DNA of 64,000 nt, from positions 186,001-250,000 of the forward strand of contig CAVSCI010000006.1 of NCBI GenBank assembly GCA_963726365.1, written 5' to 3'. The DNA is from JAABQG01 sp963726365 (lineage in GTDB: Bacteria; Pseudomonadota; Gammaproteobacteria; Burkholderiales; Burkholderiaceae_C). Under the pieces are notes generated by a model. The model searched no databases and was not told the DNA's origin. It worked only from the letters and a program-made list of their open reading frames with translations. Below, piece by piece: positions 17,284-26,697 of this stretch. How positions within the stretch are numbered: the first letter of the stretch is position 1; every line of letters begins with the position of its first letter. A program made the position numbers and the translations under genes.

Positions 17284-17592
17284 CTATCGGGCAGGCGCAG
17301 TTGCTGGCGCAAACCCGGCCAAGTCGCCCTTACCGTCCGTGAAACTGACCGGCACGAGTCCTGTCTGCGCGCATTGCTTCGGGTCTTCCTTGCTGGATGC
17401 GATGCATGTCTGGACCCACAGCCTTCCGGTCTGGGTATCGAGCATGTACTGGTCGCGCCGCGACTCTGAAATCTGGCCGAAAACGTACCGGCCACCGGTT
17501 GCCGACAGGACATTCACGTGCCCTGCGGACGGTGCCTGCGCCTGGGCACTTGCCGTCGCCGCGCAAAGCGTCACCCATGCAAGAAGTCTCAT
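17284..17592 (-). CDS. small exported protein of unknown function
   Basis: A 102-residue protein from ATG 17592; AGAGGA lies about five bases upstream. A signal peptide spans residues 1-18 (cleavage near ASA-QA). The mature part contains GGRYVFGQISESRRDQYMLD and TQTGRLWVQTC, a pattern common in short proteobacterial proteins that share a tail with WD-like repeats, and two cysteines that may pair. I do not recognise a function. The last residues are alanine- and proline-rich. Confidence 0.7.
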   Translation of the reverse strand: MRLLAWVTLCAATASAQAQAPSAGHVNVLSATGGRYVFGQISESRRDQYMLDTQTGRLWVQTCIASSKEDPKQCAQTGLVPVSFTDGKGDLAGFAPATAPAR

Positions 17593-17727
17593 GGTCGTCC
17601 TCTGGTCCATTCTGTCAGTACCTCCACAAATACCTCGAAGTCCACTGTATCAACAGGCTGAGCCGTGGGACTTTCGTCAACGGTGGAGCTTAGCAGCGCG
17701 GGCCGACGCCCCGCAAACTCCTGCTTC

Positions 17728-17785
17728 GATAGCACTCCGCGTCCATTCGACGCTGGAATCGGGGCCAGGAAGGCATGAAATAATG
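17728..17785 (+). repeat. dispersed ATAGC/GGCCAAAA element, copy 4
   Basis: GATAGC-N9-CCATTCGACGCTGG, then a G-rich GGGCCAGG in place of GGCCAAAA, one base out of register. It lies about 50 bp upstream of the DUF3237 gene. Confidence 0.8.
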
Positions 17786-17836
17786 CATCCACCCTGATAA
17801 ATCGACAGTCGCGCCCTTCCAAAACCAGGAGTTTTC

Positions 17837-18292
17837 ATGATCCATACCCGCCCCCTGTTCGACCTCACCCTCAGCGTTCCCGGCATCGAGGACCTCGGCG
17901 AAACACCGAGCGGCATCCGCAAGATCGCCACGGTGGCCGGCGGCAGCTTCACCGGTGAACGCCTGAGCGGCACCGTCAAGGCGTCGCCGGGTGGCGACTG
18001 GCTGCTTTTGCGCAGCGACGGCGTGCTGTGCCTCGATGTGCGCCTGACGCTGCAGACCGACGATGGCGCCTCGATCTACATGAGCTACCGGGGCCTGCGC
18101 CATGGCCCAAAGGACGTGATCGACCGCCTGAACAAGGGCGAGCCAGTGGACCCGGCGCTTTACTACTTCCGCTCCGTGCCGGTGTTCGAGACGTCTTCAG
18201 CAAAATACAGCTGGCTCAACCGCGCGATCTTTGTCGCCACCGGGCGGCGCGAGGCCAGCGGTCCGGTCTACGAGGTTCACGAGGTCTTGTGA
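17837..18292 (+). CDS. DUF3237 family protein
   Basis: A 151-residue cytoplasmic protein that covers the whole DUF3237 (COG family UPF0311) domain: LTLSVPGIEDLGETPSGIRK near the start, GGSFTGERLSGTV in the middle and YYFRSVPVFETSSAKYSWLN toward the end. The biochemical role of the family is not established. AGGAG precedes ATG 17837. It is followed by GltS on the same strand after 135 bp. Confidence 0.9.
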   Translation: MIHTRPLFDLTLSVPGIEDLGETPSGIRKIATVAGGSFTGERLSGTVKASPGGDWLLLRSDGVLCLDVRLTLQTDDGASIYMSYRGLRHGPKDVIDRLNKGEPVDPALYYFRSVPVFETSSAKYSWLNRAIFVATGRREASGPVYEVHEVL

Positions 18293-18427
18293 AGGCATCC
18301 TCGCCCATTGACGCAAATCAACCAGGCACTTCCAGGCGAGAGGAACACGAAATCTGCCGCCCACGAAAGGCCGTGCTTCGCCCGATGCAGCGTATATTTC
18401 CACCATCCTCCGGAAGGCACTGAAATC

Positions 18428-19630
18428 ATGCTGATCGAACTCGATGTCTTTGGCACCTTGACCGCGGCGTCACTGGTGCTGCTGGCGGGGCGCAAGTTGG
18501 TGGCGAGCTGGCGGGTGCTCAACACCTACAGCATTCCGGAGCCGGTGGTCGGTGGGCTGGCCGTGGCCCTGCTGTTCTGGCTGGCCCACGCCGCGGCCGA
18601 CGTCCAGATCCGCGTTGACAGCAGCCTGGGGCCGCCGCTGATGCTGGCTTTCTTTGCCTGCATCGGACTCAATGCCGACCTGCCCAGCCTGCTGCGCGGC
18701 GGGCGGCCGCTGGTGGTGTTTCTGGGCGTGGTGCTCGGCTTCCTGATCCTGCAGAACGTCACCGGCATGGGGCTTGCCTATGTGCTGGGGCAGCCACCGC
18801 TGGTGGGACTGCTGGCCGGCTCGATCTCTCTGTCGGGCGGGCACGGCACCGGTGCGGCCTGGGGCGCTGTCTTTGCGGAGCGTTATGGCCTGGCCAGCGC
18901 CAAAGAAATTGCCATCGCCGCCGCAACCTTTGGCCTGGTGCTCGGTGGCGTGATCGGCGGGCCGGTCGCACGGCATCTGCTGACCCGCGTGCAGGCCGGC
19001 AAGCCGGGCGCCGCGCCGCCTGAACCTTCAACCGTGTTCGAGCATCCCGGCGAGGTGCGCCTGATCACCGCGCCGGCCATGATCGAGACACTGGCGCTGA
19101 TCTCGGTGTGCCTGCTGGCGGGCCAGTACCTGGCCCGGGCGCTGGCCGGCACGTTTCTGGAACTGCCTTCGTTTGTCTGCGTCCTGTTCGTGGGCGTGGT
19201 ACTGCGCAACAGCCTGGCGGCAGCCGGGCAGTACACGGTGTTCGAGCGCGCCGTGTCCGTGCTGGGCAACGTCTCCCTGGCCCTGTTCCTGGCGATTGCG
19301 CTGATGTCGATGCGGCTGTGGGAGCTGTCCAGCCTGGCGCTGCCGATGCTGGGCCTGCTGGTCGGGCAGACAGCCCTGATGGCGGGCTATGCCATCTTTG
19401 TCACCTTCCCCATGATGGGCCGCAACTACGACGCCGCCGTGATCGCCGCCGGCCATTGCGGCTTTGGTCTGGGCGCCACGCCGACCGCCATCGCCAACAT
19501 GCAGGCGGTGACGGACCGGTTCGGCAATTCCGCGCTGGCGTTTCTGGTCGTGCCGATGGTCGGCGCCTTTTTCATCGATATTGCCAATGCGCTGGTCATC
19601 AAGCTGTTTCTGCTGTTGCCCTTCAAATAG
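18428..19630 (+). CDS. gltS: sodium/glutamate symporter
   Basis: A 400-residue inner-membrane carrier of the ESS/GltS family that imports glutamate with sodium. Two inverted five-helix halves are visible, each with a glycine-rich re-entrant loop: SLSGGHGTGAAWG (about residue 138) and AGHCGFGLGATPTAIANMQ (about 340). Length matches the family. ATG 18428 is preceded by GGAAGG. A DASS anion carrier follows 50 bp downstream on the same strand, so the pair probably forms an operon for uptake of glutamate and a dicarboxylate. Confidence 0.92.
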   Translation: MLIELDVFGTLTAASLVLLAGRKLVASWRVLNTYSIPEPVVGGLAVALLFWLAHAAADVQIRVDSSLGPPLMLAFFACIGLNADLPSLLRGGRPLVVFLGVVLGFLILQNVTGMGLAYVLGQPPLVGLLAGSISLSGGHGTGAAWGAVFAERYGLASAKEIAIAAATFGLVLGGVIGGPVARHLLTRVQAGKPGAAPPEPSTVFEHPGEVRLITAPAMIETLALISVCLLAGQYLARALAGTFLELPSFVCVLFVGVVLRNSLAAAGQYTVFERAVSVLGNVSLALFLAIALMSMRLWELSSLALPMLGLLVGQTALMAGYAIFVTFPMMGRNYDAAVIAAGHCGFGLGATPTAIANMQAVTDRFGNSALAFLVVPMVGAFFIDIANALVIKLFLLLPFK

Positions 19631-19680
19631 AGCCCGCAAATCATCGGTTGACAGAATTTTTCGATTTCAACTGGAAAATC

Positions 19681-21153
19681 ATGGACAAGCTCACCCTTCC
19701 CAAGCCTCTTCCCACCGCCATTTCTGTCGGCATCACCCTGCTGATCTGGTTCGTGATTCCCGTCCCGGAAAAGGTTACGCCCGAGGCCTGGCACCTGCTG
19801 GCGCTGTTTACCGGCACCATCGCGGCCATCATCGGCAAGGCGCTGCCGATCGGCGCGGTGTCGGTCATCGCGATTGCCCTGGTCGCCATCACCGAAGTCA
19901 CCCGCCCGGGCAAGCCCGAGGGCGCAATTGCCGATGCGCTGAGCGGCTTTGCCAACCCGCTGATCTGGCTGATTGCCATCGCTGTGATGATTGCCGTGGC
20001 GCTGACCAAGACCGGGCTGGGCACGCGCATTGGCTACCTTTTCATATCGCTGTTCGGCAAGAAGACCGTGGGCGTGGCCTACGGGCTGGTGCTGTCCGAA
20101 CTGGTGATTGCGCCAGTCACGCCGAGCAACACCGCGCGCGGTGGCGCCATCATTCACCCGATCATGCGGTCCATCGCCGACGGCTTCGGCTCCAGTCCGG
20201 AGTTGGGCACGCAAAAGAAGATCGGCCGCTACCTGGCACTGGTCAACTACAACACCAACCCGATCACCTCGGCCATGTTCATCACGGCCACGGCGCCCAA
20301 CCCGTTGATCGTGGACCTGATCGCCAAGGCCACCAATTCCGCCATCAAGATTACCTGGGGCCAGTGGGCGTTGGCGGCGCTCCTGCCGGGGCTGTGCATG
20401 CTGCTGCTGATGCCGCTGGTGCTGTACCTCTTCTTCCCGCCCGAAATCAAGAACACGCCGGATGCCAAGGGCATGGCACTGGCCGCGCTGGACAAGCTGG
20501 GCCCGATGAAGGCCGCCGAGTACGTCACGCTCGGGGTGCTGGCGCTGATGCTGCTGATGTGGGCCGGCGTACCCGCTCTTCTGCTGGGAGCCGCGTACGA
20601 CCTGAACGCCACGACCACCGCCATGATCGGTCTTTCGCTGCTGCTGATGACCGGCGTGCTGGAGTGGGAGGACATTCTCAAGGCCAAGAGCGCCTGGGAC
20701 ACCCTGATCTGGTTCGCCGCGCTGGTCATGATGGCCACTTTCCTCGGCAAACTGGGGCTGATCGCCTGGTTCTCGCAGTCCATCCAGAGCGGCATCACGG
20801 TCCTGGGCCTGGGGTGGATGGGCGCCACCGCCATCCTGGTGCTGATCTACTTCTATTCCCACTACTTCTTTGCCAGCACCACGGCGCACATCACGGCCAT
20901 GTTCGGCGCCTTTTTCGCGGCCGGCGTTGCGCTGGGCGCGCCGCCGATGCTGCTGGCGCTGCTGCTGGCGTTCTCGTCGTCACTGATGATGTCGCTGACG
21001 CACTACGGCACCGGCACCGCGCCCATCATCTTCGGCTCGGGCTACACCACGCTCAACGAGTGGTGGGCTGCCGGCGCGGTAATGAGCGTGGTCAACCTGC
21101 TGGTGCTGGTGCTGGTGGGCGGCGTCTGGTGGAAGCTGCTGGGCTACATCTGA
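19681..21153 (+). CDS. DASS-family anion:Na+ or anion-exchange carrier (CitT/TtdT-like)
   Basis: A 490-residue membrane protein of the divalent anion:sodium symporter family. Both substrate-loop signatures are seen: TPSNTARGGAI (about residue 143) and, in the C-half, YFYSHYFFASTTAHITAMFG. The segment NYNTNPITSAMFITATAPNP is typical of the CitT/YbhI/TtdT branch that moves citrate, tartrate, succinate or 2-oxoglutarate. The start ATG 19681 has only a weak ribosome site, which suggests coupling to gltS upstream. The substrate is not resolvable from sequence alone. Confidence 0.9.
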   Translation: MDKLTLPKPLPTAISVGITLLIWFVIPVPEKVTPEAWHLLALFTGTIAAIIGKALPIGAVSVIAIALVAITEVTRPGKPEGAIADALSGFANPLIWLIAIAVMIAVALTKTGLGTRIGYLFISLFGKKTVGVAYGLVLSELVIAPVTPSNTARGGAIIHPIMRSIADGFGSSPELGTQKKIGRYLALVNYNTNPITSAMFITATAPNPLIVDLIAKATNSAIKITWGQWALAALLPGLCMLLLMPLVLYLFFPPEIKNTPDAKGMALAALDKLGPMKAAEYVTLGVLALMLLMWAGVPALLLGAAYDLNATTTAMIGLSLLLMTGVLEWEDILKAKSAWDTLIWFAALVMMATFLGKLGLIAWFSQSIQSGITVLGLGWMGATAILVLIYFYSHYFFASTTAHITAMFGAFFAAGVALGAPPMLLALLLAFSSSLMMSLTHYGTGTAPIIFGSGYTTLNEWWAAGAVMSVVNLLVLVLVGGVWWKLLGYI

Positions 21154-21212
21154 GGCCCCGCCCGCCCCGCAGGTGACAGCCCGGTTCACGGCCGGCACCG
21201 AGAATTCAGTGC

Positions 21213-22098
21213 ATGGCCATTGAAATCAACTCCGAAGAAGTTCACACCGCGCCTGTGGCCTCGGCCACGGTGATGGTGCTGCGCGACAGCCCGGACGGCC
21301 CCGAGGTGCTGATGATGCGCCGGCACGGCAACTCCAGCGTGCTGGGTGGCGCGCATGTTTTCCCCGGCGGAAAGCTCGACGAACAGGACCGCCGGGTGGA
21401 TGCCGCGCAGCTCGACCAGCCGCCACGCCAACTGCATCAATCGCTGGGCCAGCCTGAACTCGACACGGCCACGGCGGCCGGCCTGCATGTTGCCGCGCTG
21501 CGCGAAACCTTTGAAGAGTGTGGCCTGCTGCTGGCCCACGCGCCGGATCCCGGCGCGCTGAAGGCGGCGCGTGAACGAATCCGGGCCGGCCAGGATTTCG
21601 TCTCGACAATATTCACCCTGGGTTTGACGCTGGAGACTGCCCGCCTCGCGCCGTGGTCGCGCTGGATCACGCCGCGCGTGCCGTCCGTGACGCGCAGCCG
21701 CTTCGACACCCGTTTTTTCGTCGCCGAGGCGCCGCCCGGGTCAGGATGCGCGCCATGACAACCACGAGGCCACCGAAACCGTCTGGCTTCACCCGCGCGC
21801 CGGCCTGCAGCAGTACTGGGACGGGTTGATCGACCTGGCGCCGCCGCAGATCATGAGCCTGAGCCAACTGGCCCGCTTCGACAGCGTCGCCGCGCTGATG
21901 GCCGCGGCGCGCAGCCGGATGCCACAGTTGATCGCGCCCGAACCCTTCGACGAGGACGGCCAGCGGGTCATCTGCTACCCCGGCGACCCGCGCCACACCC
22001 TCAGCACACCTGCCTGGCCCGGGCCCACGCGCCTGATCTACCGCAACCGCCGCTTCGAGCCCGAAGGCGGGTTGGCAGCACTGCTGGCGCCGCGCTGA
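21213..22098 (+). CDS. Nudix hydrolase (one frameshift)
   Basis: About 294 residues when a one-base insertion near 21738 is corrected. The first frame runs MAIEINSEEVHTAPVASATV to FVAEAPPG; the second resumes as QDARHDNHEATETVWLHP and ends at 22098. The Nudix box is split by an insert, with GGAHVFPGGKLDEQD before it and AALRETFEECGLLL after it, as in NUDT19/RP2-type enzymes that hydrolyse acyl-CoA or nucleotide diphosphates. The insertion lies in a run of G within GCCCGGG and may be a sequencing error. It stands alone, convergent with the malic enzyme. Confidence 0.82.
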
Positions 22099-22103
22099 AG
22101 CGC

Positions 22104-23741
22104 CTACGCGTAGCGGCGGTAGTGCGGGTCGTAGACGTGCGACTGCACCAGTTCGCGCAGGTCTTCCGGACGCGAGCGTGCCGCCAGTCCGCGCTCGTAA
22201 GCCACCTCCGCCACCGCCACGGCGATGCGCGCCGACACTTCTCGCGTGTTCGACAAGGGCGGGAACAGGCTGCCCTGGTCCAGGTCGGCCGGCGTCACCT
22301 GCGACGCCAGCGTGTGGGCCGCGGCGAGGAACATCTCGTCGGTGATGCGGGTGGCGCCACAGGCAATGGCACCCAGGCCGACACCGGGAAAGATGTAGGA
22401 GTTGTTGCCCTGGCGCGGCACCAGCGTTTGCCCGCCAAACTCGACGGGCGCGAACGGGCTGCCGCACGCAAACAGCGCGCGTCCATCCGTGCCCTCGTAG
22501 GCCTGCTCCGCGGTGCATTCCGCCTTGGAGGTCGGGTTCGACAGCGCAAACACGATCGGTCGCTCGTTGAAGTCGGCCATGGCGCGCAGCACTTCCGGCG
22601 TGAACGTGCCCCCTACGGCGGCCACGCCAACGATGGCGGTCGGCTTCAAGGCCTTCAGCGCTGACAGGAAGTCCGTCACCGGGGCGTGCTCATGCGCGTA
22701 AGGCAGCTTCTGTGCCGCGAGCCCGTCGCGTGACTTGACCACCAGACCTTTGGAATCCACCAGCCAGCAATGCCGGCGTGCCTGCCCAGGCTCGATGCCC
22801 TGGGCCACCATGGCCGCCACGATCAGGTCGGCGATGCCGGTGGCGGCCTCCCCGGCGCCCAGGAACAGGAAGGTTTCGTCGGCCAGCGAGGTCCCTTTCA
22901 CCCGCAGCGCCGAGAGCACGCCGGCGAGCGCGACCGACGCCGTGCCCTGGATGTCGTCGTTGAAGGTGCAGATGCGGTCGCGGTAGCGCTCCAGCAGCCG
23001 GAACGCGTTGTGGTTGGCGAAATCCTCGAACTGGATGATGACGTCGGGAAACACCTCGCGCGCCGCGGTGATGAACTCGTCGATCAGCTCGTCATAGGCC
23101 GCACCGGTGACCCGGCGCCGGCGCAGACCGACGTAGTACGGATCGTTCAGCAGGGTCTCGTTGTTGGTGCCCATGTCCAGCGTCACCGGCAGGCAGATGG
23201 CCGGATCGATGCCGGCGCAGGCGGTGTAGAGCGACAGCTTGCCAACCGGGATGCCCATGCCGTTGGCGCCTTGGTCACCGAGTCCGAGAATGCGCTCGCC
23301 GTCGGTGACGACGATGATGCCGGCCTTGCGCGGCCAGTTGCGCAGCACCTCGGCAATGCGGCCCCGGTCATTGATGCTGATGAACATGCCGCGCGGGCGC
23401 TGGAAGATGTGGCCAAAGCGCTGGCAGGCCAAGCCCACCGTCGGCGTGTAGATCAGCGGCATGATCTCGTCGACGTTGTCGCAGACCACCCGGAAAAACA
23501 GCGCCTCGTTGCGGTCGTGCAGCGCGCTGAGCGCCACAAATTTCTCCAGCGCATCGGGCAGGTTTCGCAGGTTCTCCAGGAACCGCGCCATCTGCTCGTC
23601 CTGGGTGTGGATGTGGGGCGGCAACAGGCCACGCAGGCCCAGCGCGTCGCGCTCGACCTCGCTGAAGGCCGTGCCCTTGTTGTGCAGGGGGTCGCAAAGC
23701 AGTCTTGCACCGTGGGGAATGACATCTTCGCTGTCTTTCAT
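22104..23741 (-). CDS. maeA: NAD-dependent malic enzyme (malate dehydrogenase, oxaloacetate-decarboxylating)
   Basis: A 545-residue enzyme that converts malate to pyruvate and CO2. The malic-enzyme signatures are intact: YTPTVGLACQRF, DGERILGLGDQGANGMGIP, FNDDIQGTA and the nucleotide motif GAGEAATGIA. Size and motifs fit the large SfcA/MaeA group rather than the MaeB type with a phosphotransacetylase tail. ATG 23741 has a perfect AAGGAG nine bases upstream; a longer frame exists but adds only leader-like residues. It is next to glycerophosphodiester phosphodiesterase, 60 bp apart on the same strand. Confidence 0.93.
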   Translation of the reverse strand: MKDSEDVIPHGARLLCDPLHNKGTAFSEVERDALGLRGLLPPHIHTQDEQMARFLENLRNLPDALEKFVALSALHDRNEALFFRVVCDNVDEIMPLIYTPTVGLACQRFGHIFQRPRGMFISINDRGRIAEVLRNWPRKAGIIVVTDGERILGLGDQGANGMGIPVGKLSLYTACAGIDPAICLPVTLDMGTNNETLLNDPYYVGLRRRRVTGAAYDELIDEFITAAREVFPDVIIQFEDFANHNAFRLLERYRDRICTFNDDIQGTASVALAGVLSALRVKGTSLADETFLFLGAGEAATGIADLIVAAMVAQGIEPGQARRHCWLVDSKGLVVKSRDGLAAQKLPYAHEHAPVTDFLSALKALKPTAIVGVAAVGGTFTPEVLRAMADFNERPIVFALSNPTSKAECTAEQAYEGTDGRALFACGSPFAPVEFGGQTLVPRQGNNSYIFPGVGLGAIACGATRITDEMFLAAAHTLASQVTPADLDQGSLFPPLSNTREVSARIAVAVAEVAYERGLAARSRPEDLRELVQSHVYDPHYRRYA

Positions 23742-23801
23742 GGGAGTCTCCTTGTTTGAATTGAAGCCACTTTCTCCACCATCGGCCAACATCCTACGCG
23801 C

Positions 23802-24797
23802 TCAGTTCTTCAGCCCCCGGGGCAGCGCCATGCCGCGCCGGCGCATGACCTCGCGCAGGCGGTCCGGGTAGTCGCTGATGATGCCGTCCACGCCCCAGTC
23901 GATCAGGCGTTCCATGTCGGGCGGGTGGTTCACGGTCCAGGGCACGACCTCGAGACCCAGCGCCTGCGCGGCCTTGACGGCATCGGCGGTGATGTCATTG
24001 AAGTTGGGCGACCAGACCGCCCCGCCGGAGGCCTTGACCATGTGCGCCACAGACGGGTATTGCGACAGCAGCATGCCGGCCGTCCAGCTCCCGTCCGCCA
24101 GGGTGTTGTTGCGGCCCTGCGTGCTCAGGTAGACGGTGCGCAGGCCGGGTTCAAGCTTCTGGACGATCTGCAGGGTGCGCCAGTCGAAACTCTGCAAAGT
24201 GACCCGCCGCGTCATGCCGGCCTCGCGGATCGTCGCCAGCAGGGTGTTGACGAAGACCTCGGGCGACACCGTGTCGTCGGGCTTGCCGGGGAAGATCTTG
24301 GTCTCGATGTTGAACTGGACGCCCGTGGCCCCGTATTCGTTGACAAGCTTGAAGAGGGATGCCAGCGTCGGAATGCGCTGGCCGTCACGCGGCGCCTGGG
24401 CCGGGAACTGCCGGCCGTAGGCGCTTTCAGGATTGCTGCGCCCCACGTCAAATGCCTGCACCTGCGCCAGCGTCAGCGACCTGATCAGCGGCCCGCGCTC
24501 CTTCAGCCACTGGCCTTGCGCATCGCGGGTGATGGCCTCGAACAGCGCCGGCTCGTGCGAGATCACGGGGATGCCGTCGGCGGTGATGGCGATGTCCAGT
24601 TCCAGCGTGGTGACCCCGATTTCAAGCGCCCGCTCGAACGCCGCCAGCGTGTTCTCCGGCGCCAGGCCGCGCGCGCCGCGATGGCCCTGCAGGTCAAAGG
24701 CCATCCCCAAGGGGGCCCACAGTGCGAGCACCAACAGCGCGCAGCGAGCGGCCCGGCGGTCTCCATTGCGACCGGGTGACAGGCAATTTTTTTTCAT
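23802..24797 (-). CDS. glpQ: periplasmic glycerophosphodiester phosphodiesterase
   Basis: A 331-residue exported enzyme that releases glycerol-3-phosphate from glycerophosphodiesters. After a signal peptide (about residues 16-33, ending near GMA-FD) the GDPD motif reads QGHRGARGLAPENTL with H39 and R40, followed by E66 and D68 in TTLELDIA and the catalytic H81 in ISHEP. The C-terminal GVDGIISDYPDRL is typical. Length fits GlpQ. The start codon is ATG 24797 without a clear ribosome site. It is divergent from wax-ester synthase no. 2. Confidence 0.9.
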   Translation of the reverse strand: MKKNCLSPGRNGDRRAARCALLVLALWAPLGMAFDLQGHRGARGLAPENTLAAFERALEIGVTTLELDIAITADGIPVISHEPALFEAITRDAQGQWLKERGPLIRSLTLAQVQAFDVGRSNPESAYGRQFPAQAPRDGQRIPTLASLFKLVNEYGATGVQFNIETKIFPGKPDDTVSPEVFVNTLLATIREAGMTRRVTLQSFDWRTLQIVQKLEPGLRTVYLSTQGRNNTLADGSWTAGMLLSQYPSVAHMVKASGGAVWSPNFNDITADAVKAAQALGLEVVPWTVNHPPDMERLIDWGVDGIISDYPDRLREVMRRRGMALPRGLKN

Positions 24798-25106
24798 TGC
24801 GTCAGTGTTGCTCAAACCTCGCGTCAGTGCAAAGCTTGCTTTTGACCGGCGCCGCCGCTCCAGCCAAGCCTTCCTTCCGCACCACAGTTTACTCCTGTAT
24901 TGATAGCTTCCAGAGACCATCTGACGATGGAAAAACGCCAAAACAATCATAAAATGGCGACTTAACGCCCATGGCAGGTGCTTCTTCCCGAGGGTTTGCC
25001 CTGTGTCACCTGAAGCACTGCCTGTCGCACGCTTGCCATGCCGGAATGCGGGCCGGGCTGACACTACCGGGTTGCCCGCCAATCCACGATCCAAAGGAAT
25101 CTGACA
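24798..25106. other. 309 bp divergent intergenic region
   Basis: Between glpQ (leftward) and wax-ester synthase no. 2 (rightward). It contains repeat copy 5 at 24902-24957. No small gene is convincing; both promoters must lie here, but I cannot place -35/-10 boxes with confidence. Confidence 0.4.
24902..24957 (+). repeat. dispersed ATAGC/GGCCAAAA element, copy 5
   Basis: GATAGC-N9-CCATCTGACGATGG-N5-CGCCAAAA, in the divergent region between glpQ and wax-ester synthase no. 2. Confidence 0.8.
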
Positions 25107-26693
25107 ATGAACCACCTCAGCGGCATGGACGCCATGTTCCTGCATATCGAGTCGCCCGAGATGCCGATGCACATCGGCTCGCTCAACGTGCTCGATCTGC
25201 CGCCCGGCTATAGCGGCGATTTCTATGAAGATGCCAAGAAGATGATGACCGAGCGCCTGCACCTGGCGGCGGTGTTCACGCGCAAGCTGGAGCTGATGCC
25301 CTTCGACCTGTCCGATCCGGTCTGGGTGGAGGACGAGGACATCGACATCGACTACCACATGCGCCACATCACCCTGCCCAAGCCCGGCACCAACCGGCAG
25401 TTGCAGCAGTACGTGGCCCGCCTGCACTCCTCCCTGCTTGACCGCAGCCGGCCGCTGTGGGAAGTGTTCATCATCGACGGCCTCAAGAGCGGCCAGGTGG
25501 GCCTGTACACCAAGGTCCACCACGCCGGTATCGACGGCCAGGCGGGCGTGGCTGTGGCCAAGGCCATCTTCGACCTGGCACCCACCGGCCGCGTCATCAA
25601 GCCGCCGCGCGCCCGGCCTCGCCACAACCGCTACCAGCTGGGCATCGCCGAACTGGCGGGCGCAGCCGCGCGCAATGCCGTTCAGCAGTACGTGAAACTG
25701 GTCAAGATGGCGCCCTCCATGCTGCGCGCGGTGCGTGACGTGGTGGTGCCCGAGAAGGACGAGAACGGCAAGCGCCACTGGAGCCTGCCCAGCGTCAAGC
25801 TGTTCGCGCCCAGGACGATGCTCAACGTGGCCATCACCAACCAGCGCTCCTTTGCCGGGCGCACGATCCCGCTGGCCGAGACCAAATACATCGCCAAGAC
25901 TTTTGGCGTCTCGCTCAACGATGTGGTGATGGGCACGACGGCGGGCGCGCTGCGCCGCTACCTGCGCGAATACGACGACCTGCCCGAGAAGCCGCTGGTC
26001 GCTGCGGTCCCCGTAAGCCTGCGCGCCTCGGGCGACGAGTCGGCCAACAACCAGGTCAGCATGCTGCGCATGACGCTGGGCACCGATGTGGCCGATCCGG
26101 TGGAGCGGTTGAAGGTCATCCATGAGTCTTCGGATGCCGGCAAGGCGATGATGAGCCGCGTCAAGACAGTGATCCCGAGCGACTTCCCGATGCTCGGCTC
26201 GCCCTGGCTGGTTTCGGGCATCGCCTCGCTGGTGGGGCGCTCGCGCGTGGCCAATGTGGTGCCGCCCTTTGCCAACCTGATCATCTCCAACGTGGCCGGC
26301 ATTCCGGTGCCGCTGTACTACGCCGGTGCCAGCGTGGCCTGCTATTACCCGGTGTCCATCCCCGCGCACAGCATGGCCCTGAACGTCACGGTGCAGAGCT
26401 ACAACGGGCGGCTGGACTACGGCCTCATCGCCTGCCGCCGTGCCGTGCCTGACATCAACGACCTCGGCGACTACCTTCTGGCCGAACACCAGGGCCTCAT
26501 GGCGCGGGCGCAGGCCCATCAACAGGACAACGGCAGCGTCAAGGCAACAGCCCCCGCAAGGCTCGAATCATCCCCGCCCACCGCGACCGTCACGCGCGGT
26601 CGCGGCAAGACCGAACGCAAGCTCAAGCTGGTCACCGACACGGCTTCTGCGCCGCGCAAGCGTGCCGCCAGCCGCACGCGGCGCGCCGGCTAG
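25107..26693 (+). CDS. wax-ester synthase/diacylglycerol acyltransferase no. 2
   Basis: A 528-residue WS/DGAT of the canonical kind. It begins MNHLSGMDAMFLHIESPEMP, the usual N-terminus, and has the catalytic VHHAGIDGQAG with H138, H139, D143 and G144. NVAGIPVPLYYAGA in the C-terminal domain is the second family hallmark. Residues beyond about 475 form a basic low-complexity tail (TRGRGKTERKLKLV, then APRKRAASRTRRAG). AAGGAA lies before ATG 25107. It is convergent with a lipase-like hydrolase whose stop lies 5 bp away, suggesting a store/mobilise pair of neutral-lipid genes. Confidence 0.93.
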   Translation: MNHLSGMDAMFLHIESPEMPMHIGSLNVLDLPPGYSGDFYEDAKKMMTERLHLAAVFTRKLELMPFDLSDPVWVEDEDIDIDYHMRHITLPKPGTNRQLQQYVARLHSSLLDRSRPLWEVFIIDGLKSGQVGLYTKVHHAGIDGQAGVAVAKAIFDLAPTGRVIKPPRARPRHNRYQLGIAELAGAAARNAVQQYVKLVKMAPSMLRAVRDVVVPEKDENGKRHWSLPSVKLFAPRTMLNVAITNQRSFAGRTIPLAETKYIAKTFGVSLNDVVMGTTAGALRRYLREYDDLPEKPLVAAVPVSLRASGDESANNQVSMLRMTLGTDVADPVERLKVIHESSDAGKAMMSRVKTVIPSDFPMLGSPWLVSGIASLVGRSRVANVVPPFANLIISNVAGIPVPLYYAGASVACYYPVSIPAHSMALNVTVQSYNGRLDYGLIACRRAVPDINDLGDYLLAEHQGLMARAQAHQQDNGSVKATAPARLESSPPTATVTRGRGKTERKLKLVTDTASAPRKRAASRTRRAG

Positions 26694-26697
26694 GCGC

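Noticed and set aside
17185..17699. 14 bp direct repeat (GAGCTTAGCAGCGC) at 17185 and 17686 flanking the small exported protein gene
   Set aside because: A 14-mer can recur by chance at this scale; no other mobile-element feature is present.
19426..20889. Minus-strand open frame antisense to gltS and the DASS carrier
   Set aside because: Shadow of two recognised transporters; repetitive Q/H/R/G composition.
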